Below are positions 18,229-26,960 of a DNA stretch of 38,804 nucleotides, in pieces. Made by a program: the position numbers and the translations under genes. This DNA is from Candidatus Eiseniibacteriota bacterium (lineage in GTDB: Bacteria > JAFGKV01): the NCBI GenBank assembly GCA_025453925.1, contig JALOPK010000001.1, forward strand, positions 1 to 38,804. The letters are read 5' to 3'. The notes beneath the pieces are model-generated. The model saw only the letters and a list, made by a program, of their open reading frames with translations, searched no databases and was not told the DNA's origin. The number at the start of each line of letters is the position of its first letter. Positions within the stretch are counted from its first letter, which is position 1.

Positions 18229-19665
18229 CTACGGGGACTTCACTGACGAGTGAGCATGCACGCCGCTGAAGATGGAGACGGCACCCAGAAGCTGAAGCGT
18301 CACGACATACCCCGCCGTCGCGGGAACGAGCGCCACCCAGAATGTCGTCCCGTCAAGGAGAGCATACACTGCCGCAGCCACCAGAGCAGCGAAGGCGGGG
18401 CGCGCCGCTGTCTTTGCCAGCGGTCGTTTGGCTGGCCCAAGAAGATCTCTGATCCACCACGTCCTCACCACCAAGCTGAACACGGCCCCTCCGCACGCTG
18501 CCCAGGCGGCGCCGATCTGTGCCCCTCCCGGGATAAGGAGCCCGCACAACACCGTCTTGACCACGGCCTCCGCGCCCGCTACGGCGACGAATGCCCCGAT
18601 TCCCCTGCGGGAAATGATGACGATCATCAGCACGGGGCCGGAGAGGACCGTGGCGACCAGGGACCATGCGAGGATACGGAGAACGCTCGCCGCCGGCAAA
18701 TAGACCTCGCCAAGCAGCAGGCCGATGATTGACTCGGCCCCGAATGACAGCGTGACTGCCAGTCCGAAGACCACCAGCGCGAACGCGTTCAGGGCGTCAT
18801 TGTAGCCGCGGGCCGCCACCTCCGGAGACTCCTGCCACCGGGCCGAAAGAAACGGAAAGAGGGCACCCAGGGCGCTCATCCGCAAAATGCCGGCGTACTC
18901 GATGAGTCGCAAGCCGGGCATGTAGAGGCCGACCGCCTCGGCGCCTGACAGCCTGGCGAGGAGCAACACATCCACCCGCCTCATGGCAAGATCCAGAACA
19001 CTGAGGGCGAACAATACGAATCCGTCGCGAAGCAACGCGCTCATGGCCGGCCGGGAAGGGAGACCCGCCAGCGGAGTGACACGCCGATGCACAAGGAGAA
19101 CGAGCGCGCACGCCTCCAGCGAGACAGAGGCAACCTGGAGTGCCACCAGCGCGCGCACGCGGGCGCCTGAAAGGACGAGGATGATGCCGGCAGCCGCGGT
19201 CGTCATCGACACTGCGATCCGAAACACCCCCAGCGTCGTCATGCGCTCGAACGCCCGCGCGATGGCCTCGGCCAGTCCCTGGATCGTGGCCCCCACGAGG
19301 ATCGCCCCTGTGAGCCAGAGGAGGGATTTCATCTGCGGACCATAGCCGGCTACCGACGCAGCCACGGGCAGGAGCGCCCAGACCAGGAGCGCCACGGGCA
19401 CCGTGAGAGCGATTCCGCTGAACAGGTACCGTCCCGCTCTCTCCCGGTGCTGAGCCACGTCTCGGATGATCACCTGAGGGAACCCCATCAGACTGATCGT
19501 GCGGGCGAACAGCGCGAAGGTCATGGCGATCGAGTAGAGCCCGAAATCGGCGACCCCGAGGCGGCGGGCGGCCACGGCGACGAATGCCAAGTTGGCCATC
19601 TGCACGCACAGCTCCGCCCCGGACAAGACCGCAGTATTGCCTAGAAGCCTCCGGGATTCGGTCAC
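18229..19665 (-). CDS. Wzx-type oligosaccharide flippase (MOP superfamily)
   Basis: About 478 residues, almost wholly hydrophobic with roughly 12-14 membrane segments, as expected for the polysaccharide-transport (PST) branch of the MOP superfamily. The start region L-L-G-N-T-A-V-L-S-G-A-E-L and R-R-L-G-V-A-D-F-G-L-Y-S-I-A, where an aromatic residue follows a short basic loop, is characteristic of Wzx/RfbX proteins. It would flip undecaprenyl-diphosphate-linked repeat units across the inner membrane for the two ligase/polymerase proteins downstream. I chose the GTG at 19665, which sits just after a G-rich GGGGGGAG stretch and gives the usual short cytoplasmic N-terminus. The frame is open to 19797, but the extra 44 residues are Arg/Pro-rich and family-unlike. 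The start choice is moderately sure; the function is well supported by context. Confidence 0.88.
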   Translation of the reverse strand: MTESRRLLGNTAVLSGAELCVQMANLAFVAVAARRLGVADFGLYSIAMTFALFARTISLMGFPQVIIRDVAQHRERAGRYLFSGIALTVPVALLVWALLPVAASVAGYGPQMKSLLWLTGAILVGATIQGLAEAIARAFERMTTLGVFRIAVSMTTAAAGIILVLSGARVRALVALQVASVSLEACALVLLVHRRVTPLAGLPSRPAMSALLRDGFVLFALSVLDLAMRRVDVLLLARLSGAEAVGLYMPGLRLIEYAGILRMSALGALFPFLSARWQESPEVAARGYNDALNAFALVVFGLAVTLSFGAESIIGLLLGEVYLPAASVLRILAWSLVATVLSGPVLMIVIISRRGIGAFVAVAGAEAVVKTVLCGLLIPGGAQIGAAWAACGGAVFSLVVRTWWIRDLLGPAKRPLAKTAARPAFAALVAAAVYALLDGTTFWVALVPATAGYVVTLQLLGAVSIFSGVHAHSSVKSP

Positions 19666-19822
19666 ATCTCCCCCCGGCGGACTTCGATGGCGGTTCGTTC
19701 GCGGGGAAGTCGCGTCTCTCTCCCACTGCCTGCGGGGGAGATCACCGCCATCGCAACGGATCCTGCGCACCCCCGGGGTGCCGAACCGCCGGGGCAAGAG
19801 GGCACAGAACTGCTCGTTCGCA

Positions 19823-20776
19823 TCAGGGCTTGCCTATGGGCACGCCGTCCGGGCTCATCGCCTCCAGGAGGCAGGCGAGATCCACACATCGGGTTCGCTG
19901 GATACCGCGGCGGGCACGGAGCGTGGCACCCATCCGAAGGAACGCCTCGCAATAGCCGCGAAACGCCGCCCCCCGATGGGGAGCATGCCGGAGTGCCGCC
20001 GCCCATGTGTGCCCGATACCCCCGAGGCGAGGCTTGATGAGTCCCCACGGCATGTTCTTCAGGTACACCGTGACCCGGTTCCGGTACACCAGTCTCATCT
20101 GAGCGCTCGATCCCCGGCCGAACGTGGCACTCCGGTCGTGATGAACCACGGCATCAGGGACATAGACGCAGCGGTGTCCCAGGAGTCGGGCGCGGAATCC
20201 GAAGTCGATGTCATCGCTGTAGATGAAAAGGCTCTCATCGAGCGAGCCCACACGCTCGAAGACTCCCCTTCGGTAGATCGATGCCGCACCGGTCGCGGTG
20301 AAGACCTCACACGGGGTATCAAACGCGGGTCCATCCGGTTCTCCGTGACCCCGCATGATGCCTCCGATCAGAGGATCGAAGGCGTCGCCCGCGGAGTCGA
20401 TCCGGCGTGGATCGGAGGCAAGGAGGAGCCGGCACGCCGCGAATGAGAACACCGGCGCCTCCTCCAGCGCAGACTGCAGCGCCTCCAACCATGTCGGGGT
20501 GGGATAGGCATCACTGTCCAGAGTGACGATGAAATCTCCCGAGGCCGCCTTGACCCCCGCGTTCACGCCGCCTGACGTGCCGAGGTTACGCGGGAGTCGA
20601 ACCACTTTCACCCAAGGATACTCCCCGCGCATGGTCTTCACCGTGTCGTCGCTGGACGCATTGTCCACCACGATTATCTCTTCCGGCCGCCGCGTCTGAC
20701 TGGCAAGGCGTTGGAGGCACCGCCTGAGCCGTGGCAGTGCGTTCCAGGTCGGGATGACTACCGAGACGGACGCCAT
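19823..20776 (-). CDS. GT2-family glycosyltransferase (rhamnosyltransferase-like)
   Basis: 317 residues, soluble GT-A fold. It reads V-S-V-V-I-P-T-W-N-A at the start, E-I-I-V-V-D-N-A-S-S-D-D-T near residue 34, N-L-G-T-S-G-G-V-N-A-G near 64, the metal-binding D-S-D-A-Y at about 86, and F-I-Y-S-D-D-I-D-F-G-F-R-A near 195. This is the N-acetylglucosaminyl/rhamnosyl-type arrangement found in many O-antigen loci. It lies between the phosphodiesterase-like gene (90 bases upstream) and the flippase (about 157 bases downstream from the chosen GTG). It should transfer one sugar of the repeat unit at the cytoplasmic face. The ATG at 20776 is directly followed by the first beta strand, so the start is reliable. 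The sugar donor cannot be told. Confidence 0.92.
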   Translation of the reverse strand: MASVSVVIPTWNALPRLRRCLQRLASQTRRPEEIIVVDNASSDDTVKTMRGEYPWVKVVRLPRNLGTSGGVNAGVKAASGDFIVTLDSDAYPTPTWLEALQSALEEAPVFSFAACRLLLASDPRRIDSAGDAFDPLIGGIMRGHGEPDGPAFDTPCEVFTATGAASIYRRGVFERVGSLDESLFIYSDDIDFGFRARLLGHRCVYVPDAVVHHDRSATFGRGSSAQMRLVYRNRVTVYLKNMPWGLIKPRLGGIGHTWAAALRHAPHRGAAFRGYCEAFLRMGATLRARRGIQRTRCVDLACLLEAMSPDGVPIGKP

Positions 20777-20866
20777 GGTTGGGTCTGGTGCGGCAGGCGG
20801 CCGCTCCCGCCGGGATAGCCGGCCCGCGTCGGAGGCCTGGTGGAGGGGGCATTCACCGAGGTTCCC

Positions 20867-22303
20867 CTATTCAGCGAACATGGATCGGCCATCCATGTAA
20901 CGGGGAACGGCCTCATCGAGCGCGTGGAGCACGGTCGGCGCCACATCCATGATTGAGACGCATGCTTCACGCAAGGCGCCACATCCCGGCCCCCGGGCGT
21001 AGAGCACGCCCACGGGGCGATGACTTCCCCGATTCTCCACGGAGTTCGCCGTCGCCTCCAGGGAGGACCGAATCGTGAACTGGCCCATGAGGCGAATCCC
21101 CTCATCATGGGGCATAAGGAGCATGTCGGGCGCCCCGGCTGCATGGAGCCCGGCGTAGATGTCATCCCGTGGGACCACCGCCCTTAGCAACGGACTGCCC
21201 TCGTCGTCACGGCAGGCGAGGAGATCGTCGGCCAGCCTGACGCTCAGGTCTCTCTGCTCCGTCCCGGTCGTGATCACGCCATCCGGTTCGCGCCCCTTAA
21301 TGTTGAGCCAGAGCCCGGGACATTCTACGTAGAGCCCGCCGAACGCGCGGGTCCTCCGCCAATCCACCCTGAGCCGCGGAGGGCCGAGCTCTACCCGGGG
21401 CCGCCACCCCCTTGCAGGACGTCGCAGGCGTCTCACGCGAAGCTTGTGGCCGCGATGGAGACGGAGAAACCCGTGCTCGCGGAGCCAGACGTTGACATGA
21501 AACAGATGGCGGCATGGACCGAAACCGTGGTCAGACATCACGATGACCGTCGTCTCGGACCCGGTGGCCTCGAGCAACCGACCCAGCGTCGCGTCCAACG
21601 TCTCGTATGCTGCTTCAACGGCCGCGCCGGGCTCCCCACCGGGCGCACCTTCCGTCTCCCTGGCCTCTGTCTCACCCCAGAGCATGTGTTGGACCTTGTC
21701 GGCCAAGGTGAACACCACCATGAAGAGGTCCCATTGCTCCTGCCCCAAGAGCCAGAGTGCCGCGTCGCGTCTCGCCGCATGTCTCCGCGCGAGTTGCGCG
21801 CTCAGGTGGCCGGCGTCGAGCGTGTCGAGGTCGCCAAAGCCGTCCGCCTGGTAGTCGGGAATTCGCGTGCGCAAGTGATCGGCCACCGCAGCGGGAAATG
21901 TGAAGTCGGATCGCATTCCCGGAGTGGGCAAACCGGTCACCATTACCCCGTTCACCGGTCGGGGGGGAAACGTCAGCGGCACGTTCAGGGAGCAGACCCG
22001 GCGCCCGCGTCGGCTGAGTATCTGCTCCAGGGTTGCCGCGCCGATGTCCGCGCTGCTCACCAGTGGCCATTCATAGCCCGAACGGCGCCAGAACCCGAAC
22101 GCGCCGTGTTTCCCCGGGTTCACGCCCGTTCTGCAACTCGTCCACGCAGGGGCGGAGTTGGCCGGGAATGTTGACTGAAGACGCCCCGCGCAGCCCTCCG
22201 CCATGAGCCGCGCGAGGACCGGAAGCCGACGGGCATTCACCATTCGGTCGGCGACAGCCGGCTCGAGACCGTCGAGGCCGACCAACAGGACCCGGGCTCC
22301 CAT
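20867..22303 (-). CDS. Alkaline-phosphatase-superfamily phosphodiesterase (PF01663 type), intact active site
   Basis: 478 residues without signal peptide or membrane segment, so apparently cytoplasmic. All expected metal and nucleophile positions of a type I phosphodiesterase/nucleotide pyrophosphatase-like enzyme are visible: D11 in V-G-L-D-G-L-E-P, nucleophile T55 in A-P-A-W-T-S, D202 and H206 in A-D-K-V-Q-H, D258 and H259 in M-S-D-H-G-F-G, and H428 in N-R-G-S-H-R-P-V-G. D-V-A-P-T-V-L-H near the C-terminus is the usual tail motif. The family hydrolyses phosphodiesters or phosphomonoesters; many loci encoding Wzx/Wzy pathways in uncultured bacteria carry it without known substrate. The start is three bases after the stop of the paralogous gene upstream, with which it aligns without gaps for the first 60 residues. 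The substrate could be a nucleotide-sugar, a polyprenyl phosphate or a glycan phosphate. Confidence 0.88.
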   Translation of the reverse strand: MGARVLLVGLDGLEPAVADRMVNARRLPVLARLMAEGCAGRLQSTFPANSAPAWTSCRTGVNPGKHGAFGFWRRSGYEWPLVSSADIGAATLEQILSRRGRRVCSLNVPLTFPPRPVNGVMVTGLPTPGMRSDFTFPAAVADHLRTRIPDYQADGFGDLDTLDAGHLSAQLARRHAARRDAALWLLGQEQWDLFMVVFTLADKVQHMLWGETEARETEGAPGGEPGAAVEAAYETLDATLGRLLEATGSETTVIVMSDHGFGPCRHLFHVNVWLREHGFLRLHRGHKLRVRRLRRPARGWRPRVELGPPRLRVDWRRTRAFGGLYVECPGLWLNIKGREPDGVITTGTEQRDLSVRLADDLLACRDDEGSPLLRAVVPRDDIYAGLHAAGAPDMLLMPHDEGIRLMGQFTIRSSLEATANSVENRGSHRPVGVLYARGPGCGALREACVSIMDVAPTVLHALDEAVPRYMDGRSMFAE

Positions 22304-22306
22304 TGC

Positions 22307-23806
22307 CTACCCCAGATACCCCAGAGCCCGCAGATGTGCCTCCACACCTTGCCGCTCGACGGCGGACAGTTCCTGCGCTGCAGAGCGGGGCAGACCATCG
22401 GGCGAGGCAACTACACGAACAGGATGATCCCGCAACCAAGAGTCATCAAACAGCTCCGTCGCCACCGTTCCTTCCATGTGGCCGGGCACCGGCACACCGA
22501 GGATATGGAGAACAGTCGGTGCGATATCCGTGAGCCGCATGGGCACCGCATCCCCATCCCCGGCGCAATCCCCGGCCAGAGCCAGCACTCCTCCGCCGAT
22601 CATATGGAACTCACCTTCCGGAGCCGGACCCATCACCGAGCTGGCATCCAGGGAAGGGCATGTCGCGATTCCCTCGTCGGCCGGCTCAACTACCAAGTCA
22701 GGCAAAGGGATCAGGCCGGGCCCGGCAGACAGGTTCTCGCGGATCAAGACATTGCCCACGGCCGGCAGATCGGCGATGCTGTCCCGGATGAATCTCGCGC
22801 GGGCGGCGCGATCAGTGAGAGGCGCCCGGGAAGCATCGCTTCCCACAGGTGCCCCGGATCTCCCCCCGCATGAGAGAAAGACCCCGGCGTCGTCGGCAAG
22901 GGCCGCCGTCCGTTTCCCGTCTACGCCGCGGCGTTGCCCGAGTTCTCCGGGGAGTGCGCACTGCTCCATCAAGAAACGGCACGCCGACGAGTCCCGCCTC
23001 GACAACCGCCGCAGCGCGCGCCGCGCCGTGCCGGATGGAGAAAGCCGGAGCAAACCCTGTTGTTCCAGCCAGGCATTGAGGTGAAGATGGCTTCGCACCG
23101 TCGCGGCGTGTGTTGGCGACACCAGCAGCAGTGCCCGCGCGGGTATCTCCGAGATCAACAGGCGAAGGAGGGCGTCGAGCCCGTCCGGCATCCCGGGCGT
23201 TGCACCGGTTCGCGCGCGGGAGCCACGCGCCCGCCTCGCCCCGGCAAGATGCCGAAAGCCAATGGCGATGAGGTCACTGTCCTGCTGGTCCCGCATCCAG
23301 CGCACCATGCGGATGACCCCCTCTGCGCGGCGAACGCCTTCAGTGGTCTCAACGGAGGCCAGGGTTGCCCGGTCCGAGGGCGGCATCGCCTCCCACAGCC
23401 CCCGCGGGAAGCTGTCCCATGGGTCGGGAGGCATGGTCAATGCCACGCCGTTGATGGCCGCCGGCGGCCAGGTGAGTGGAACGCCCACCGCCGCCACCCG
23501 CAGGCCTGCTTCCCCGGCGACGGCAAGGAGGCTGGGGAACGCCAGCCGCCAGATCGAAGGGCCCGCGCGCTCCGGGCCCCCGTCCACACTCCGCCCTCCC
23601 CACACCCCGTGGGCGGATGGCTCGACACCCGTGTGCACCGTGGCCCAGGCCGCCGCCTGGCTGCGGGCGAGACCGGCCGAAAAGATGCCCTGAGAGCCTC
23701 CATCGAGGAATGGGCGGAGGGCGGGCTGGCCCGCGCGGCGTTCCGCGTTGCCGACGGACGAGGGAGTCAGCCCTTCCGTTGCGAGTACGATGACCGGAGA
23801 ACCCAC
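22307..23806 (-). CDS. Degenerate phosphodiesterase-like protein (probable pseudoenzyme paralog)
   Basis: 499 residues from the GTG at 23806, chosen because the protein then aligns residue-for-residue with the start of the downstream phosphodiesterase (M-G-S-P-V-I-V-L-A-T-E-G versus M-G-A-R-V-L-L-V-G-L-D-G). The active-site positions are replaced: D11 is Glu11, the nucleophile T55 is Ala55 (A-A-W-A-T), the D-K-V-Q-H pair is lost around residues 186-192, and S-D-H-G has become S-P-T-H at 230-233. Structural motifs survive, such as H-T-G-V-E-P-S-A-H-G, H-L-H-L-N-A-W-L and D-I-A-P-T-V-L-H. The reading frame is intact over 1.5 kb, so this looks like a maintained non-catalytic partner and not a decaying gene. 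The C-terminus ends L-R-A-L-G-Y-L-G, a motif also found in the two sulfatase-like lipoproteins. The frame stays open to 24034, without family support. Confidence 0.8.
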   Translation of the reverse strand: MGSPVIVLATEGLTPSSVGNAERRAGQPALRPFLDGGSQGIFSAGLARSQAAAWATVHTGVEPSAHGVWGGRSVDGGPERAGPSIWRLAFPSLLAVAGEAGLRVAAVGVPLTWPPAAINGVALTMPPDPWDSFPRGLWEAMPPSDRATLASVETTEGVRRAEGVIRMVRWMRDQQDSDLIAIGFRHLAGARRARGSRARTGATPGMPDGLDALLRLLISEIPARALLLVSPTHAATVRSHLHLNAWLEQQGLLRLSPSGTARRALRRLSRRDSSACRFLMEQCALPGELGQRRGVDGKRTAALADDAGVFLSCGGRSGAPVGSDASRAPLTDRAARARFIRDSIADLPAVGNVLIRENLSAGPGLIPLPDLVVEPADEGIATCPSLDASSVMGPAPEGEFHMIGGGVLALAGDCAGDGDAVPMRLTDIAPTVLHILGVPVPGHMEGTVATELFDDSWLRDHPVRVVASPDGLPRSAAQELSAVERQGVEAHLRALGYLG

Positions 23807-24218
23807 TATGGAGTCCCGCGCGCAACAGAGAGAGGCGAGGCCACTGGTTCGCCGGGCATTCCCACTTCCGCGGGACGGTTCTCGCAGGATTTCAGGATCA
23901 TCCGTCGTTGAGAGTGCCGGTGATCGGCGTTCCCGCCGACCGGTCGTGAGAGGAATGGATCGGCGCGGCGTGGCGGCACACCCGTCTCTGTGAAGAGGAA
24001 CGGCTGCCCGCCCTTCAAATGCGGCGCACAGCATTCCGTTTCGTCACGGACTCGGTGCACATGCGTGGGGCGAGCCGTTCTGGTCGCCGGAATCGCGCGC
24101 CCGCCCCGCTGAGAGAACGAAGTTGAACGGGCCGCCCGCATACCACGGGAGCCCCTCGGTGGGGAAACCGCCCGGCCGACGCCCTGCCGCGAGATCACTG
24201 GCCGCCGCGATCCAGGTA
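23807..24218. other. Non-coding stretch inside the minus-strand operon
   Basis: About 410 bases between the outer-membrane barrel gene and the degenerate phosphodiesterase gene, unusually long for this tightly packed cluster. Open frames on both strands here have no recognisable start, ribosome-binding site or family motif. I found no convincing sigma-70-type promoter and no hairpin followed by a T run. It is the most likely place for an internal promoter or processing site separating the barrel/lipoprotein pair from the glycan genes, but nothing in the sequence proves that. Confidence 0.4.
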
Positions 24219-25430
24219 TCAGCCCGATGCGGCGCCCAGGGCGAACTGTACACCCAGCGCCTCGCTACGCGACGTCGGTATGCGAAACCCAGTTGCACCA
24301 AGGCGCAGGCGCAGGGGGCCGGGTCTCAACTCCAGCCCGGCGGCCATACCGAAGCCTTCCGGCCGACCCGCTCCCAACTCCAGCCATGTTCGCAGCCATG
24401 CCCGGGCATCCCAGATCAGACCAGCATGCACGCGGGGCGATGTGGTGACACCGGCCCAGGAGCGCAGTCCCTGGTTCCATCGCGCGTAGGCGCCGCCCCA
24501 CGGGAGCCGGCGGCCGATGTGCACTTCCATCCGGGCAGGTAAGGGCGTCGACCACCGACCGACGTCGTACGTGCTGTCGGAGCTGACATACCCGCTATCT
24601 CCCAATTCCGCGGTCCATTCCTCCGCCTGGAACTCGACCAGCTTCTCCTCGACCCCCTTCCAGGAGAGTGAGGGTCCCAGATCCTTGAGCACGATCTCCA
24701 GCTCCCACTGGTCCCTGGCCGCGCGGCCGCCGAGGTCGAGCGCGACGCCGACGGGAAGGCGGGACTCCGGGTCGTCCGTCGTGCGCCGTACGACGGTGAC
24801 ACCTTCCGCGGTGAGGCCCTCTACTTCGGTAAGTACCGCGAACGAACTCCTCGTGATCTTGGCGGCGAGGACGCCCAACACGATTCGGGCGCCAATCCCC
24901 GACGAGGTTTCCCATCCGGCTATCCGGCCGCTTGGGAACCCGTATGATCCGCCGGCGGACAGGTAGGTCAACATGCCACCCGAGTTCAGCAGTTCATAGC
25001 GGCGATCCAGTGCATTGCCGAAGAACATCAGGTCGATGAGGTCCTTATCGAGGCTCAGGTCTCCCCCCAGATAGGCCCTCGTGATGAAGGCCGCCCGGCC
25101 GACGCGTATTCCCAACGCCTCAGCCTCGCCCTGCAGGAACCCCCTGGCGGTCTTCCCGGAGATGCTCTCCAGGATCGTCCTCTTGTCGTCTTCGTCGAGG
25201 TACTCCCCGCTGTACCTGCGATAGAGGTCCAAGCTCACGGCATTGTTGCGGACCGCCACGCTCCCATGCACCAGGTAGGCCTCCCAGGCCCCCATGGCGG
25301 GATCGGCCAGAGCGGCTGGGTTGGCGAGCCACGCGACTCCTGACCCTGACCATCCGCCGGGCGCTGCCCATGCCGCGCCGGCGGTCATCAGAGATATGAT
25401 CAGCCACACCGCGGGGTTACATGTCATCAT
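24219..25430 (-). CDS. Outer-membrane beta-barrel protein (DUF5723/TraF-like)
   Basis: 403 residues from the ATG at 25430 (a second ATG follows at 25427). An N-terminal signal peptide (L-I-I-S-L-M-T-A-G-A-A-W-A-A) is followed by G-S-G-V-A-W-L-A-N-P-A-A-L-A-D, the opening found in DUF5723 and TraF_2-type outer-membrane proteins. The next segment, with V-R-N-N-A-V-S-L-D-L-Y-R-R-Y and D-E-D-D-K-R-T-I-L, also fits that group. The remainder alternates polar and hydrophobic residues with many glycines and aromatics (for example G-G-M-L-T-Y-L-S-A-G-G-S-Y-G-F), as in beta-barrels. The start overlaps the upstream lipoprotein gene by 14 bases, so the two are probably co-translated and may form an outer-membrane pair. 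No role in glycan export has been established for the family. The fold call is fairly sure, the family name moderate. Confidence 0.75.
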   Translation of the reverse strand: MMTCNPAVWLIISLMTAGAAWAAPGGWSGSGVAWLANPAALADPAMGAWEAYLVHGSVAVRNNAVSLDLYRRYSGEYLDEDDKRTILESISGKTARGFLQGEAEALGIRVGRAAFITRAYLGGDLSLDKDLIDLMFFGNALDRRYELLNSGGMLTYLSAGGSYGFPSGRIAGWETSSGIGARIVLGVLAAKITRSSFAVLTEVEGLTAEGVTVVRRTTDDPESRLPVGVALDLGGRAARDQWELEIVLKDLGPSLSWKGVEEKLVEFQAEEWTAELGDSGYVSSDSTYDVGRWSTPLPARMEVHIGRRLPWGGAYARWNQGLRSWAGVTTSPRVHAGLIWDARAWLRTWLELGAGRPEGFGMAAGLELRPGPLRLRLGATGFRIPTSRSEALGVQFALGAASG

Positions 25431-26577
25431 CGAGCTCGATGCGCGACGTAATGCCCATGAGTATCCTGGCGGAAATGGAGTCGTCCGCACAGATGCAGAT
25501 CCGGCGCGTGCCCGATCCATCCAACAGATACTCCACGGCTGCGTACAGCGTATCGTTCCCCGGGCCGGGGTTCGCGAAGAGGCCCAACTGGTCCTCATCA
25601 AGACTCACGCTGGTCTGCGCATGCGCCACGCCCGTGGATTTGCCGGTGATGGGGTCCACCGATGGGGCCTCGAACGCGAAAGGCCCGATCAGCAGTTCCG
25701 GATCATCCCATAATCGCAGTGAATCGTTGTCAACCCGGACGCAGGCGTGTCCGCCGAGCGGCAGGTTGTTGTCGACATCGGCAATAATGAGAGCCGCACG
25801 GAGATTCTCGGTCAGGTCGCCTTCGACGTCCGCATCGTCGGAGTCGCCGTCAGCCGGATCAATCACCAGCTTCTGCACGATGGAGCGTCGATCCACATCC
25901 GCGCCGTCAAAGGTCAAGTCGAATGCGGTGAGCAGCGATACCTGCACCGACAGGGTCGCCTGGGGACCGACCGGCCGGCCCTGCGCCGTATACGCCAGCG
26001 TACTGGTCGCCGCATAGCTGTCGGGGACGGCATGAGTCGGGGAGGGATTGATGAAGATCAAGATCTGGGGGTCGGTCACGAGGTGGGTCGAGACGATCTC
26101 TTCACCACTGAGTGACGAGGGGGCGTTCACGGAAACACGCAACGGCCCGGATGGCCGCCCATCGTCATCCCAGCCTTCTATCGCCGTCTCGATTTCCACA
26201 GTGCCCGGCAGATTGTGCCTGACGACAATCTCGAGCCAGGCGCGGTAGAACGAGGGATTCTCCAGCTCATCCAGGGGATTGCCGCTCCATGTGGCGGTGC
26301 CACCAGGGATTACCGCCTCCCCCTGGGTAGGCAAGCCCTGAAGGGTGGCCGGGTCGGCGACGATCACGTCGGACACGACGCTGGCGACCACGCTATCCGA
26401 ATCCATCAGGCGAAACGGGCCATACTCGCCGAAGAAGAAGTCGCCCTCGGCGCCAACCAGCTCGCGCACGAATGCGGTGCGTGAAACCAACGGCACGTTG
26501 GCAGTCACGTCCCACGTCGGGGCCTTCGGGCTTGGGATGGAGCAACCGGCGACCAGCAGAATGAGAAGTCGGCGCAT
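25417..26577 (-). CDS. Acidic lipoprotein of unknown function, partner of the outer-membrane barrel
   Basis: 386 residues. The N-terminus M-R-R-L-L-I-L-L-V-A-G-C is a very short lipoprotein signal peptide with lipobox V-A-G-C (Cys12). The ATG at 26577 is preceded five bases upstream by a perfect GGAGG. The mature part is rich in Asp, Ser, Thr and Val with predicted beta character (V-E-I-E-T-A-I-E-G-W-D-D-D-G, D-G-D-S-D-D-A-D-V-E-G-D) and has no motif I recognise. The acidic runs could bind calcium. The product should be lipidated and sit in the outer membrane with the barrel protein whose gene overlaps its 3-prime end. It is the first gene of the long minus-strand run, so its promoter probably governs much of the glycan operon. 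Function unknown. Confidence 0.8.
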   Translation of the reverse strand: MRRLLILLVAGCSIPSPKAPTWDVTANVPLVSRTAFVRELVGAEGDFFFGEYGPFRLMDSDSVVASVVSDVIVADPATLQGLPTQGEAVIPGGTATWSGNPLDELENPSFYRAWLEIVVRHNLPGTVEIETAIEGWDDDGRPSGPLRVSVNAPSSLSGEEIVSTHLVTDPQILIFINPSPTHAVPDSYAATSTLAYTAQGRPVGPQATLSVQVSLLTAFDLTFDGADVDRRSIVQKLVIDPADGDSDDADVEGDLTENLRAALIIADVDNNLPLGGHACVRVDNDSLRLWDDPELLIGPFAFEAPSVDPITGKSTGVAHAQTSVSLDEDQLGLFANPGPGNDTLYAAVEYLLDGSGTRRICICADDSISARILMGITSRIELDDDM

Positions 26578-26960
26578 GAATGCCTCCTACGGCACGCGAT
26601 ACCGGAATGCAACGTGCGTTCCCGGCGGTCCCGGGTCAAGCGGTTCCTCTGCCGCGCAGCGGCTCCCGGCTCTCGACCTCTGCTCTCTTCAGTCATCGAT
26701 GGTGCACGCCGGTGCGTGTCGCCAGTCGATCTGCCGGCGGCACACCCCGGCCTACCGGCTCGCGTCTGGTCGGCCAGTCGGCCGGATCACCCCGTGATGC
26801 TTGACAGCGGGGGGTTCCCTGCCGTCACTCTGCCCGTTCCCACTCTGGCGCCGGCGACGCCGCTCCGGGCCTTTTGACTACGGCGTCTCTCACGGGTTTC
26901 TCCCTGCGGGGAGTCACAGATTCGTCGTGCGCGGCACGATGGATCCAAGGAGGACCTTCG
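26578..26960. promoter_or_regulatory. Divergent intergenic region between the glycan operon and the plus-strand genes
   Basis: About 380 bases separating the divergent starts at 26577 (minus) and 26961 (plus), so promoters for both directions must lie here or nearby. A TTGACA hexamer occurs at 26801-26806 on the plus strand, but no TATAAT-like box follows at 16-18 bases. Strong ribosome-binding sites border both genes (GGAGG before 26577 on the minus strand, AAGGAGGA at 26948-26955 on the plus strand). I see no operator-like palindrome. Confidence 0.45.

Noticed and set aside
18797-19726. Minus-strand open frame of 309 codons
   Set aside because: Shadow of the flippase gene; Arg/Pro/Gly-rich translation with no membrane pattern.
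26801-26829. TTGACA as a sigma-70 promoter for the small membrane protein
   Set aside because: No -10-like hexamer at 16-18 bases; the downstream sequence reads GTCACT.
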